This document shows positions 26,335-35,271 of a stretch of 64,000 nucleotides of DNA, piece after piece. Numbering within the stretch: the stretch's first letter is position 1; each line of letters begins with the position of its first letter. The position numbers and the translations under genes were made by a program. This DNA is from Bdellovibrio sp. KM01 (GTDB lineage: Bacteria; Bdellovibrionota; Bdellovibrionia; Bdellovibrionales; Bdellovibrionaceae): assembly GCF_013752535.1 (NCBI RefSeq), contig NZ_CP058348.1:620001-684000 (forward strand). Reading direction: 5' to 3'. A model generated the notes under the pieces. The model saw only the letters and a list, made by a program, of their open reading frames with translations. It had not been told where the DNA came from and searched no databases.

Positions 26335-26847
26335 TTAGTTCTTCATCTTTTTCTTAAGATCTTCGATGCGGTTGTAAAGATCTTCAAGTTGCTCCAGGGC
26401 TTTGGCTTTATTGTCGGCATTGACACTGTCATAGATATTTTCAGTTCTTTCCTGAAGTCCTTCCAGGGATTGGGTTGTTACAACCTGAACGCAAGCAGGG
26501 ATGGGTTTGGGAAGTTTGCGGGCATTGCCAGCCGCTGTTTTCAAGCAAGTGATGCGATCGTATTCTTCGGCTTTGGCAGAGCAGTAATTTAAAACTGCAT
26601 CGGTATAGTCATTCCCGGCGCCCACTTTAAAGCATTCGGCGACATAAGTTCCGAAACTCAACTGGCTGCAAAGTTTAACGACTCCCAATGAGATCGCTTC
26701 GCCTTCGATATTTCTGTTGCATTCAACGCTGGCGATGTTGCTGGAAAGATCGTCACAAATGCGTTTGGCATTGGAGTCTTTGTAGGCGGCGTGTGAAAAA
26801 GATGCGAAGACAAGTGAGATTGCGAAGATCAAAATGGCTTTCGTCAT
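26335..26847 (-). CDS. Secreted Cys-rich protein with C-terminal coiled coil (paralogue B)
   Basis: A 170-residue protein with the same plan as the one at 24642: signal peptide (MTKAILIFAISLVFASFSHA), then AYKDSNAKRICDDLSS, VECNRNIEGE, KLCSQLSFGTYVAECFKVGAG, NYCSAKAEEYDRITCLKTA, and a coiled-coil tail. The Cys positions agree throughout. Paralogue B lacks the KIQETVS segment before the coil. GAGGAAAT serves as ribosome site. The pair is a duplication separated by the lipoprotein gene. Confidence 0.75.
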   Translation of the reverse strand: MTKAILIFAISLVFASFSHAAYKDSNAKRICDDLSSNIASVECNRNIEGEAISLGVVKLCSQLSFGTYVAECFKVGAGNDYTDAVLNYCSAKAEEYDRITCLKTAAGNARKLPKPIPACVQVVTTQSLEGLQERTENIYDSVNADNKAKALEQLEDLYNRIEDLKKKMKN

Positions 26848-27005
26848 GATTCATTTCCTCTGCTTTGAAAGACATGCCTATATTGAAGTTACTTGAAAAT
26901 GTCTAGCGACAGTTTTGCAATGGAAAAATAGCCATCCAGTGTGGCGCGATGGTAATGTACGTTATGTCAACGTTTACTAAAATTGCGACAGCAACCTTGC
27001 ATGAA

Positions 27006-27020
27006 TCTTAACTGTTAAGA
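27006..27020. repeat. Short palindrome upstream of barrel gene
   Basis: TCTTAAC-T-GTTAAGA is a perfect odd palindrome about 40 bases before the predicted -10 of the gene at 27072. It may be an operator. Confidence 0.35.
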
Positions 27021-27059
27021 AGCATCGTCAGAATGCGTTTGTGCAAATTGAATTCAATC

Positions 27060-27071
27060 TAAACTGCGGTA
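27060..27071 (+). promoter_or_regulatory. Leaderless -10 element
   Basis: TAAACT (27060-27065), six bases, then the ATG at 27072. A TTTGTG hexamer 16 bases upstream could be the -35. No ribosome site is present. Confidence 0.55.
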
Positions 27072-28220
27072 ATGAAAAACCTGTTTATAGCACTTGGTAT
27101 TTTCATGGGATTGAATATTGCTAATGCCATGGAATCGACTTCGTCGTTATTTTTTGATCCTGGAGACCATTACCTTGATGCCAGTGAGTGGCTGTTGAAA
27201 CATCGCGGCTTCTTACCAGTCCCCATTATCATCACGGAACCTGCAGTGGGGACCGGGGGCGGCGTGGCGCTGCTATTCATGAGCGACAGTGAAGGGGCCC
27301 GCGAGGCTCGCGCTTCAGAAACTCATAAACGATTTATTCCTCCTACGGTGACGGGTGTCTTAGCCGCAGGAACTGATAATGGAACAAGAGTTGGTGGAGC
27401 ATTCTATGTCACCAACTGGAATCATGATCGTTGGCGGTACCTGGGATTTGTGATGGCGGCCTCCGCCAATTTGGATTTCTATGGTCTGGGGGGCTTCAAC
27501 AATGCCGATGATATTCATATTCAATACAACTTAAAGGGCGGTGGAATTTACAACGATCTTCGGGCGCGCATCGACGACAGTAATTTCTTTGTCGGCGGAC
27601 GCTATATTTATACAGATATCAGCGTCGATTTTAAAACCGGTGCATTGCCGCCAGTTCTGCAAGGCGAAGGCATCGAAAATCGCAATGGCGGAATTTCGCT
27701 CTTAGTAAGCTATGACAGCCGCAACAATACCATGTCGCCGCAACAGGGACTTTTGGCAGAGTATCGGTATTATATTTTCAGTGAAAACTTAGGCGGGGAT
27801 TTGGATTATCATGTCCAAGCGTTGGATCTGCAGGGTTTTATCCGAGCCAGCGATCAGTGGGGATTCGCAGGAAGATGGATTTCAAGATGGATCGACGGAG
27901 ACGCACCCTTTTATGCGAAACCATTTATCAACCTGCGCGGAATTCCAAAGCTGCGATATCAAGGCGACGTCGCTTCATCTATGGAGGGAGAGATAAGATA
28001 TAATCCTCATCCCCGTTGGGAATTGTCTGTGTTTGGTGGGGCGGGAAGGGCCACTGATTCCGTTAGTAACATGGAGAGTGCTGACACCGCCTCAGCCTAT
28101 GGTGCAGGATTCCGCTATATGATGGCGCGACTTTTAGGATTTCAAATGGGCGCAGACATAGCCCGCGGCCCAGAAGAAACAGTGTTCTATATCCAAGCCG
28201 GCGGTGCCTGGGGTTTTTAA
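27072..28220 (+). CDS. BamA/D15-like outer-membrane barrel without POTRA domains
   Basis: A 382-residue protein with signal peptide (cut near IANA, residue 19) and a C-terminal surface-antigen (D15) type barrel. Evidence: TEPAVGTGGGVALLF near the barrel start, SYDSRNNTMSPQQGLLAEYRY, the INLRGIP...YQGDVASSMEGEIRY strand pair that matches the family's RGY region, and terminal GGAWGF. Omp85 proteins usually carry POTRA domains in front; here only about 25 residues separate signal peptide and barrel. Leaderless start is likely. It abuts the convergent chemoreceptor gene with no gap. Confidence 0.78.
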   Translation: MKNLFIALGIFMGLNIANAMESTSSLFFDPGDHYLDASEWLLKHRGFLPVPIIITEPAVGTGGGVALLFMSDSEGAREARASETHKRFIPPTVTGVLAAGTDNGTRVGGAFYVTNWNHDRWRYLGFVMAASANLDFYGLGGFNNADDIHIQYNLKGGGIYNDLRARIDDSNFFVGGRYIYTDISVDFKTGALPPVLQGEGIENRNGGISLLVSYDSRNNTMSPQQGLLAEYRYYIFSENLGGDLDYHVQALDLQGFIRASDQWGFAGRWISRWIDGDAPFYAKPFINLRGIPKLRYQGDVASSMEGEIRYNPHPRWELSVFGGAGRATDSVSNMESADTASAYGAGFRYMMARLLGFQMGADIARGPEETVFYIQAGGAWGF

Positions 28221-29738
28221 CTACCCAGCCATCAATTTCGTTAAATCATCGACAACGTTTTTCATGACTTCGGCTTGAGTGTTGAGCTCTTGTGAGGCAT
28301 TCGAACATTCTTGCGCCGAACTGCTGTTGGAAAGCGTGATCTTTTCCATGTCGGTCAAGGCTTGGTTGATCTGAGCGATGCCCAACTCTTGCTCGGCACT
28401 CGCAGTTGAGATCTCAACGTTCAAGCTAGACAGCTTTTCAATCGAGCTTACGATTTCTTTCAAAGAAGATTCGCTGGCGCGAACGACCGCATGGCCGTGC
28501 TCAACTTTTTTGGCACTTTCGTTGATCAAAGTTGAAATCTCTTTTGCGGATGTGGCACTTCTTTGCGCAAGACTGCGAACCGCATCTGCGACTACTGCGA
28601 AACCTTTGCCGTGTTCGCCGGCGCGAGCGGCCTCAACGGAAGCATTCAGTGCGAGTAGGTTTGTTTGGAAGGCGATGTCGTCGATCACGGTGATAATCTC
28701 TTCGATCTTTTTCGAACTGGCTGAGATGTCTTCCATGGATGAAGTCAGCTTACGTACTTCTTGCTCGCCGGTGTGAGCTTTTTGAGAAGCTTGGAAAGCT
28801 AGATTCTTGGCTTCGCTGGCGTGTTCGCTATTGCGCTTCACCATGCTGGAGATCTCTTCTGTGGATGCAGATGTTTCCTCGATCGAAGCAGCTGCTTTCA
28901 CCGATGACTGTGTTACTGTTTGGCTGGAAGCCAGAATCTCGTTGCTGGAAGTGGAGACCTGCGCGCCAGCTTCATTGAGTTTTGAAATAGACTCAACCAG
29001 GCGGCTTAAAGGTTTTCGAATCAATAGATATGACACAACTAAGATCAATGCCGAAATTAATGATGTCCACCACAAGATAGAGATCGATGCGTTGTTAGCG
29101 GCAGCGGCGACCTGGTCTGTTGATGACTTCACGGCAAAGATGCCATGAAGTTTCCCGTCTTTCCAGTCTTCCATCGGGAAACCCAGAATGTCCTTGCCAT
29201 TGCCCCAAGGAGACGTTGACGGATGACCGTGACAAAGTAGGCAGCCTTGTTGTTCGGACAAGCGCACGGGGCGATAGACTGTGATCGCGCCATCTTTGTT
29301 TTCTACGTATTCTTTCAGCTCGCTATTGGATTCAAAGCGTTTCAGGATTTCTATTTCGGAAGCAGTCGGCGTGTTTTCTTTGCGACGTGGATTTTCTGCG
29401 AACACGCGGAAAGTATAGAAATCTTTGTCAGCGTTTTCGAATCCAACTTTGATGGAAGCAAAGATTGGCACTTTGTGTAGAATGCGTTGTTGCACTTCTT
29501 CTGGAAGTTTTCCATCTGGATGAGTTACGACTGCATGTTTGATGTCTTCGTCTAGTCCGCCTTGGGTGGCGACATAGCCGCGGATGGCTTCCAGGCGTGA
29601 TAGAATCGCGCGGGATTTTTCCACGAGCTGATCTTGGCCTTGGTTGTGAATTTTAGAAGATGAAATAGCTACGGCTGCGAGTGAGCAAACCAAGCTAGAT
29701 GCGGCGATATTGATAATGATCTTTGATCCGAATTTCAT
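28221..29738 (-). CDS. Methyl-accepting chemotaxis protein with c-type haem sensor domain
   Basis: A 505-residue chemoreceptor. N-terminal membrane helix (residues 5-24), a periplasmic Tll0287-like (DUF3365) domain containing the haem c site C-L-L-C-H at 166-170 ([17 protein letters not shown]), a second helix (about 215-235), then a cytoplasmic signalling domain with the hairpin tip [24 protein letters not shown]...[15 protein letters not shown]. It probably senses redox state or a small gas. The ATG at 29738 is chosen; the longer TTG start at 29801 adds sequence before the helix. No ribosome site is seen; GATATT lies six bases upstream. The 3' end abuts the barrel gene with no terminator between. 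Confidence 0.87.
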   Translation of the reverse strand: MKFGSKIIINIAASSLVCSLAAVAISSSKIHNQGQDQLVEKSRAILSRLEAIRGYVATQGGLDEDIKHAVVTHPDGKLPEEVQQRILHKVPIFASIKVGFENADKDFYTFRVFAENPRRKENTPTASEIEILKRFESNSELKEYVENKDGAITVYRPVRLSEQQGCLLCHGHPSTSPWGNGKDILGFPMEDWKDGKLHGIFAVKSSTDQVAAAANNASISILWWTSLISALILVVSYLLIRKPLSRLVESISKLNEAGAQVSTSSNEILASSQTVTQSSVKAAASIEETSASTEEISSMVKRNSEHASEAKNLAFQASQKAHTGEQEVRKLTSSMEDISASSKKIEEIITVIDDIAFQTNLLALNASVEAARAGEHGKGFAVVADAVRSLAQRSATSAKEISTLINESAKKVEHGHAVVRASESSLKEIVSSIEKLSSLNVEISTASAEQELGIAQINQALTDMEKITLSNSSSAQECSNASQELNTQAEVMKNVVDDLTKLMAG

Positions 29739-29993
29739 GTTTGTAATATCGGCGATGGAGTCATTCACTATATGGAGAGAAGTTCGCTTAATTATTAACA
29801 AAATTTAAAAGCAAAACCTTGGTCGAGTTTGTGAGGCTTTCTCTCCCCTTCGGTTGGATTTTGAAGTTTTTCGGGGCGAATTTGAGGACCTCTTCTTTGG
29901 TCGTGTTTATATTTGTGGGTCCTTAGAGTGGTAACAAGGTCGAGTGAAAGTTGTTAATCTGATTTCAGAAAGCCATTCGTTTGGAGAGTTCTC

Positions 29994-30740
29994 GTGAAGA
30001 AGTTGGTACTGAAATTATTTTTGGGATTCATTGTTATACCAGCGGCTTTGGTGGGAACGTTCTACTATTTGAATGAGCATGGCTTTTTCAATATTGAAAA
30101 AGTGGAAGTCGTTTTGGAGAATCCTCCGCAAGGGCAAGAGCAGTTTTTAAAACCTAATGTTGATGCGTTGGAAGAGTTGCTTGCGAAATACAAAGGCGAA
30201 TCTCTTTGGAATATCAAGTTAAAAACCGTCTCCACTGAATTGAAAAAACAAGAGTGGATTGAAAACACACAAATTTCCCGTTCTTGGCCAGCAACGCTTT
30301 CTTTGCGCGTTCGTCCTTATGAAGTGAAGCTCCTGTATATGGCAAAAGGTGGTAAGCTTGTGCCGATCATCAAGAACGGTGAGTTCTTGGATGCCATCGA
30401 AGCCAAACAAGCTCCCGATGTTGCGATTTTGGATGGCGATGCTTTCGCCAAGAAAAAGGAACTTCGAAAAAAAGCAGTTGATGTGATCGAGCAAATTCCT
30501 GCTCAAGGATCGTTCAGCAGAAGAACAATTTCTGAAGTTCGTTATGATAATAAAGAAGGTTTTTGGATGACCTTGATCAAATCCGGCACGCAAGTGAAAA
30601 TCGGTGAAGAGCAAGTGGCACTAAAGGCAGCGCGCGTTTCTCGCGTCGTAGATTACCTCGAAACCAAGCAGTTTGACGCTCGCGTCATAGACGCGGATCT
30701 GTCGAAGAAAGTCCTTGTCAGGTTGCGTAAGGATCCCTAA
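29994..30740 (+). CDS. ftsQ: Cell division protein FtsQ
   Basis: A 248-residue bitopic protein: short cytoplasmic start, membrane helix (residues 6-24), POTRA domain beginning FFNIEKVEVVLENPP and passing through WIENTQISRSWPATLSLRVRP, then a beta domain. GTG start with GGAGAG seven bases before. It heads the ftsQ-ftsA-ftsZ block, about 5.4 kb after murC. Confidence 0.9.
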   Translation: MKKLVLKLFLGFIVIPAALVGTFYYLNEHGFFNIEKVEVVLENPPQGQEQFLKPNVDALEELLAKYKGESLWNIKLKTVSTELKKQEWIENTQISRSWPATLSLRVRPYEVKLLYMAKGGKLVPIIKNGEFLDAIEAKQAPDVAILDGDAFAKKKELRKKAVDVIEQIPAQGSFSRRTISEVRYDNKEGFWMTLIKSGTQVKIGEEQVALKAARVSRVVDYLETKQFDARVIDADLSKKVLVRLRKDP

Positions 30741-30789
30741 GCTTAAGTCTGGAAGACCATCTAAAGTCGAGCTCAGGTTCGGCTCAAAT

Positions 30790-30810
30790 CGAATAAAATG
30801 ATTTTATTCG
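30790..30810. repeat. 21-bp palindrome between ftsQ and ftsA
   Basis: CGAATAAAAT (30790-30799), a central G, and ATTTTATTCG (30801-30810) form a perfect odd palindrome. There is no T run after it, so it reads as a candidate operator for a dimeric regulator or a processing site rather than a terminator. Confidence 0.5.
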
Positions 30811-30864
30811 TCGGTCTCTCAAACAAAGACGCCCAAATAGGGTGTCATATACGAGGACTTAGGG

Positions 30865-32124
30865 ATGAGTACATCAAAACCGAAAGCTCCGGTATTGGCT
30901 GGTTTGGATATTGGTTCGACCAAAGTATGTTTCGTTATCGGAACCGTCAATCCCGAAGGGAAAATCGAAGTCGCGGGAGTAGGCACTGCTCCTAATACAG
31001 GCATCCGCCAGGGTGTTGTCGTTAATATTGAGGCGACAACTGATTCAATTAAAAAAGCTAAAGAAGAAGCAGAGTTGATGTCTGGTTACAGCGTCGGCGA
31101 AGTTTGGGTTGGCGTTTCCGGCACTCATATCTCTTCATTTGATTCCAAAGGTATGGTCGCAATCAAAAATCGTGAAGTAACACCTTCAGAAATTGATCGC
31201 GTGATCGAAGCGGCGAAAGCCGTAGCTGTTCCAACAGACCGTACTGTTTTGCACATCCTTCCAAGAGAATTTAAAGTCGACGGCCAAGACGGCATCACTG
31301 ATCCAGTGGGCATGTCAGGTATCCGTTTGGAAGCGAATGTTCACATCGTAACAGGCAGCCAATCCGCAATTCAAAACACTGTTAAATGTGTTGAGAAAGC
31401 AGGATTGAAAATCGCTGGTTTGGTTTTGAGTCAACTGGCTTCTGCAACAGCGGTTATTTCTAATGACGAAAAAAATCTGGGCGTAGTTGTTGTCGATATG
31501 GGCGGCGGTACTTGTAATAACTTGTACTTCGTTAACGGCAGCGTAGCGCACTCTTCTATCATTCCAGTGGGTGGTTCACACTTCACTCATGACGTCGCTG
31601 TAGGACTTAGAACTCCTCAGTTCGCGGCGGAAGTTTTGAAGAAAAAATACGGCTGCGCTATGGCATCCATGGTGAACGACAACGAAACGATTGAAGTAGA
31701 AGGCGTTGGAGGTCGTAAATCTCGCGTGATCCCTCGTAAGGATCTTGCGGATGTGATCGAAGCCCGTGCAGAAGAAACATTGAATCTGATCGCTAACGAT
31801 ATTCGTATGAGCGGTGTGATGCCAATGTTGGGGTCCGGTATCGTTCTGACTGGCGGTGCCAGTCAGTTGGATGGCCTGATTGAAATGGGTGAGTTTATTT
31901 TTGATATTCCGGTTCGCAGAGGGGCACCTTTGGAAATCGGAGGTCTGACTGATGTTGTGAAGTCTGGTGAATTCTCGGCAGCAGTTGGATTGTTACAGTA
32001 TGGTTTGTCACAACGTAAAGATTTGTTGATGAGCCAGCATACGCAGGAACTTGAGATCAATATCGGAGAGTCGATCAACGGCTTGACGAAGCGTCTTAAG
32101 GAAATGTTTGAAAAAGTATTTTAG
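30865..32124 (+). CDS. ftsA: Cell division protein FtsA
   Basis: A 419-residue actin-fold protein that tethers FtsZ to the membrane. Blocks: AGLDIGSTKVCFVIG (phosphate 1), VWVGVSGTHISS, VVVDMGGGTCNNLYF (phosphate 2), GIVLTGGASQLDG (adenosine). The C-terminus GLTKRLKEMFEKVF is the amphipathic membrane-binding helix. GAGG precedes the ATG. ftsZ follows after 66 bases. Confidence 0.95.
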   Translation: MSTSKPKAPVLAGLDIGSTKVCFVIGTVNPEGKIEVAGVGTAPNTGIRQGVVVNIEATTDSIKKAKEEAELMSGYSVGEVWVGVSGTHISSFDSKGMVAIKNREVTPSEIDRVIEAAKAVAVPTDRTVLHILPREFKVDGQDGITDPVGMSGIRLEANVHIVTGSQSAIQNTVKCVEKAGLKIAGLVLSQLASATAVISNDEKNLGVVVVDMGGGTCNNLYFVNGSVAHSSIIPVGGSHFTHDVAVGLRTPQFAAEVLKKKYGCAMASMVNDNETIEVEGVGGRKSRVIPRKDLADVIEARAEETLNLIANDIRMSGVMPMLGSGIVLTGGASQLDGLIEMGEFIFDIPVRRGAPLEIGGLTDVVKSGEFSAAVGLLQYGLSQRKDLLMSQHTQELEINIGESINGLTKRLKEMFEKVF

Positions 32125-32190
32125 TTTTTAAATTTACTCGGTGGAGGCTGGAGGCCTCTGGATCTTTTAAGCATCGTCGGGAGGGACAAC

Positions 32191-33900
32191 ATGTTTGAAT
32201 TAGAAGAAAATATCAATATCGGTGCGAATATCAAAGTTGTAGGTGTCGGCGGTGGCGGTAGCAACGCTGTTTCTACAATGATCGCGTCTGAAATGGGCGG
32301 CGTTGAATTCATCGTGGCAAACACAGATATCCAAGCTTTGAACTCACACAAAGCATCTAACAAAATTCAATTGGGTATCGATTTGACAAAAGGTTTGGGC
32401 GCTGGCGCAAATCCAGATGTTGGTCGTCGTGCTGCGATCGAATCTTACAATGAAATCGTAGAAAAATTGGAAGGTTCTGACATGGTATTCGTAACTGCTG
32501 GTATGGGTGGTGGTACGGGTACGGGTGGTGCTCCTATCGTAGCGAAAATCGCTCGCGAATTGGGTGCTCTAACTATCGGTGTTGTGACTAAGCCATTCTT
32601 GTTCGAAGGTAAAAAACGCGGTAAGCACGCAGACTCTGGTCTTCAGGAACTAAAAGACAATGTTGATACATTGATCGTTATCCCGAACCAAAAACTTTTG
32701 ACTATCGCAGCTGAAAAAACTCCTCTTTTGGATACTTTCAAAAAAGCTGACGAAGTGCTTTTGCAAGCGGTTAAAGGTATCTCTGATTTGATCAACATCC
32801 GTGGTTTGATCAACTTGGACTTCGCCGATATCCGCACCGTTATGTCTTCTAAAGGTATCGCGATCATGGGTACTGGTTCTGCTAAAGGTGAAAACCGCGC
32901 AGTAGAAGCCGCAACTGCAGCGATCTCTTCTCCACTTCTTGAAAATGTTAAAATTGATGGCGCAACTGGCATCATCGTTAACATCACTGGTGGTTCTGAA
33001 CTTTCATTGTACGAAGTGAACGAAGCGACGACTTTGATCACTGAAGCAGCTCATGAAGACGCAGAAATCATCTTCGGTGCAGTTATCGATGAAACAATGG
33101 GTGAAGAAGTACGTGTGACTGTGATCGCAACTGGTTTCGATTCTCACGAAGTGAAACTTGTGAACGACATGGCTCAAGTAAACCAAATGCAAAACTTCTT
33201 GAACCAACAAACGGCACAATTTGGTATGAACAACATGGGCATGGGTATGCAAATGCCACAAATGCCTAACATGCCGCAAATGCCTCAGTTCCAGATGCCA
33301 CAAATGCCTAACATGAATCAAATGCCTGTTATGCCGACAATGCCAACTATGCCGGTGATGCCTCAACAAGCTACACCAGTTGAACTTCCGCCTATCGCGG
33401 CAGTGCAGTCCCAAGTGATGAACTACACTTACCAGCAGCAAGTGGAAGTTCCGGTCACTCCGGGGTTACCCCAGCAACCGGTAACTGAAACTGTAACAGT
33501 TCCACCGGTAGCTCAAGTAACTCCGCAAGTTGCACAACAAGCAGCGCAGTCAGTGGCAGCACAAGTGCCTCCACAAGCTCAGCCGCAAGTTATGCAGCAA
33601 GCTCCGGTTCAGGCACAACCTGCTCCAGAGATGGCAACACCAATTCAACCACAAGTTGAAGGTGTTTCTCCTCGTGATTTGTTGTTGGCTAAGGCTCGCG
33701 CTTTCAAAGAAAGCCAAGACCTTAAAAACCGTCATGCAAATCCAGAACAGTTGTCTATGAACGTAGACCATGAACAACAATCATTGGAAGAAGCTCGTCG
33801 CATGGCACGTGAAGTGTTGAGCTCTCCATTCTCTTCTCAAAACCTGGAAGTACCTGCATTTATCCGCAAGAAACAAGGTTTTGATTTGAAACAAGACTAG
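32191..33900 (+). CDS. ftsZ: Cell division GTPase FtsZ with long Met/Pro/Gln-rich linker
   Basis: A 569-residue tubulin homologue that forms the division ring. GTP loop [12 protein letters not shown] near 105-116, GVVTKPF and the synergy region [13 protein letters not shown] are intact. The conserved tail for FtsA binding is [10 protein letters not shown] near the C-terminus. The linker (about residues 325-550) is far longer than the roughly 50 residues of E. coli and starts with a Met-Pro-Gln/Asn repeat tract ([12 protein letters not shown]...), followed by a Gln/Val/Pro-rich part. GGGAGG precedes the ATG. Confidence 0.96.
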   Translation: MFELEENINIGANIKVVGVGGGGSNAVSTMIASEMGGVEFIVANTDIQALNSHKASNKIQLGIDLTKGLGAGANPDVGRRAAIESYNEIVEKLEGSDMVFVTAGMGGGTGTGGAPIVAKIARELGALTIGVVTKPFLFEGKKRGKHADSGLQELKDNVDTLIVIPNQKLLTIAAEKTPLLDTFKKADEVLLQAVKGISDLINIRGLINLDFADIRTVMSSKGIAIMGTGSAKGENRAVEAATAAISSPLLENVKIDGATGIIVNITGGSELSLYEVNEATTLITEAAHEDAEIIFGAVIDETMGEEVRVTVIATGFDSHEVKLVNDMAQVNQMQNFLNQQTAQFGMNNMGMGMQMPQMPNMPQMPQFQMPQMPNMNQMPVMPTMPTMPVMPQQATPVELPPIAAVQSQVMNYTYQQQVEVPVTPGLPQQPVTETVTVPPVAQVTPQVAQQAAQSVAAQVPPQAQPQVMQQAPVQAQPAPEMATPIQPQVEGVSPRDLLLAKARAFKESQDLKNRHANPEQLSMNVDHEQQSLEEARRMAREVLSSPFSSQNLEVPAFIRKKQGFDLKQD

Positions 33901-34646
33901 TGGAAGCCTGGTTTATATCCGACATTCACTTGAAATCCGCAGAAGAGCGCAACGGGCAAATCCTGTTGCGCTTTTTGCGTTCTTTGCGACAGGGTGATCC
34001 TGCGAAAGTTCATCTTTTCATGTTGGGGGATATTTTCGATCTTTGGATCGGTGGCTCTGAGTTCTTTGGGCGCAAGTTCCAACCTTTGATGGATGCGCTG
34101 AAAGAATTGAGAGAGGCTGGTGCACGCATCACCTATATTGAAGGTAATCACGATGTTCACGTCGAAGGATACTTTCAGAAAAAATTGGGCGTCGAAGTTT
34201 TTGTCGAAGCTCAATACTACGAAATTGATGGTCTAAATGTGCGAGTTGAGCACGGAGATCTAATCAATCTAAATGACATCAAATACTTGAAATATCGCGC
34301 CATCATTCGCAATCCGTGGGTTAAGCCATTGAAAGACGTTTTCCCTGGACGTTTCTGGGATTACATCGGCAACCGTGCGAGTAAAAGAAGCCGTGAACGC
34401 AGTGGTCATTATCGCCACCGTAATGAAGAGCAACTGGTGACGATGATCCGTAATCATACTCACCGTGCTTACGACGAGGGACCTTTTGATGTCATTATCT
34501 CGGGCCATATGCATGTGTTTGATGACTCTATGGTCGAGACTCATGGCCGAAATGTCCGCTCTGTGAATTTAGGTTCGTGGTTCGAAGAACACATCAAAGT
34601 GTTCCGTATTAAAGATGGCATTTGCGACTGGGTCACGATTTCCTAG
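33900..34646 (+). CDS. lpxH: UDP-2,3-diacylglucosamine hydrolase (LpxH-type metallophosphoesterase)
   Basis: A 248-residue peripheral membrane enzyme that forms lipid X in lipid A synthesis. Calcineurin-like metal motifs: SDIHL, LGDIFDLWIG, EGNHDVH, VEHGDLIN, SGHMHVF, in the order and spacing of the YbbF/LpxH branch. GTG start shares a base with the ftsZ stop (TAGTG), so it is translated by coupling to ftsZ. Linking lipid A synthesis to division-gene expression is an inference from this overlap. Confidence 0.83.
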   Translation: MEAWFISDIHLKSAEERNGQILLRFLRSLRQGDPAKVHLFMLGDIFDLWIGGSEFFGRKFQPLMDALKELREAGARITYIEGNHDVHVEGYFQKKLGVEVFVEAQYYEIDGLNVRVEHGDLINLNDIKYLKYRAIIRNPWVKPLKDVFPGRFWDYIGNRASKRSRERSGHYRHRNEEQLVTMIRNHTHRAYDEGPFDVIISGHMHVFDDSMVETHGRNVRSVNLGSWFEEHIKVFRIKDGICDWVTIS

Positions 34647-34708
34647 GTCCCGTGATTGACCCGAGTTCGGTTCGCTTTTAAAGTTTCCTTCTGATGGAGG
34701 AAAATCCT

Positions 34709-35269
34709 ATGCGCTACCTAATGATCGCAGTTCTATCTTTGTCTTTCGCGGCTTGTTCTACCAATCGTAATAAAGCTGAAAAAATCGATACGAAACTTGA
34801 AAACCCTGCTCCCGTGGGCAGCGGAAATATCGGTATTAAAGATGGCGATATGGTTTATCAACGTAAAGTCGCAATGAATGAACAACTGCGCACTTTGGAA
34901 AATGAAGTTTACGATCTTGAAGCTCGCGTATTTGGCGGCTCTCGTTACCTGGACAACCGTGGCTTATATGGTGTGCTTCGTGATTGCCGCTTGCAGTTGG
35001 GTGATACAGATAACGCTGGTGACGGAAAAATGCGTTGGACAGAAACTCGCACTTATGTGACCTCTGAAGAAGACTTTTCTAAAATCGGTGTAGAAAATAA
35101 AAAAGACATCGTGGGTGTGACCGAAGAAGGATTGCGTGATCGTATCGATCGTTTTAAGGGCTACAAAGAAGTTTTGCTAAAACGTCAGGACGAATACGAA
35201 ACAAAAGTAAAAATGTGTGAGCTTGAGTTGAAACAACAAAAAGCGAAAAGCAAAGTTGAAGGGACTTAA
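34709..35269 (+). CDS. Lipoprotein of unknown function
   Basis: A 186-residue lipoprotein: lipobox FAAC (Cys16), polar linker with GSGNIGIKDGD, then a helical domain with coiled-coil character (NEQLRTLENEVYDLEARVFGG..., LLKRQDEYETKVKMCELELKQQ in pieces) and an internal WTETRTYVTSEEDF segment. The ATG at 34709 follows GGAGG by eight bases; the ATG at 34694 overlaps that site. It forms an operon with the metallophosphoesterase two bases downstream. Confidence 0.75.
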   Translation: MRYLMIAVLSLSFAACSTNRNKAEKIDTKLENPAPVGSGNIGIKDGDMVYQRKVAMNEQLRTLENEVYDLEARVFGGSRYLDNRGLYGVLRDCRLQLGDTDNAGDGKMRWTETRTYVTSEEDFSKIGVENKKDIVGVTEEGLRDRIDRFKGYKEVLLKRQDEYETKVKMCELELKQQKAKSKVEGT

Positions 35270-35271
35270 GA

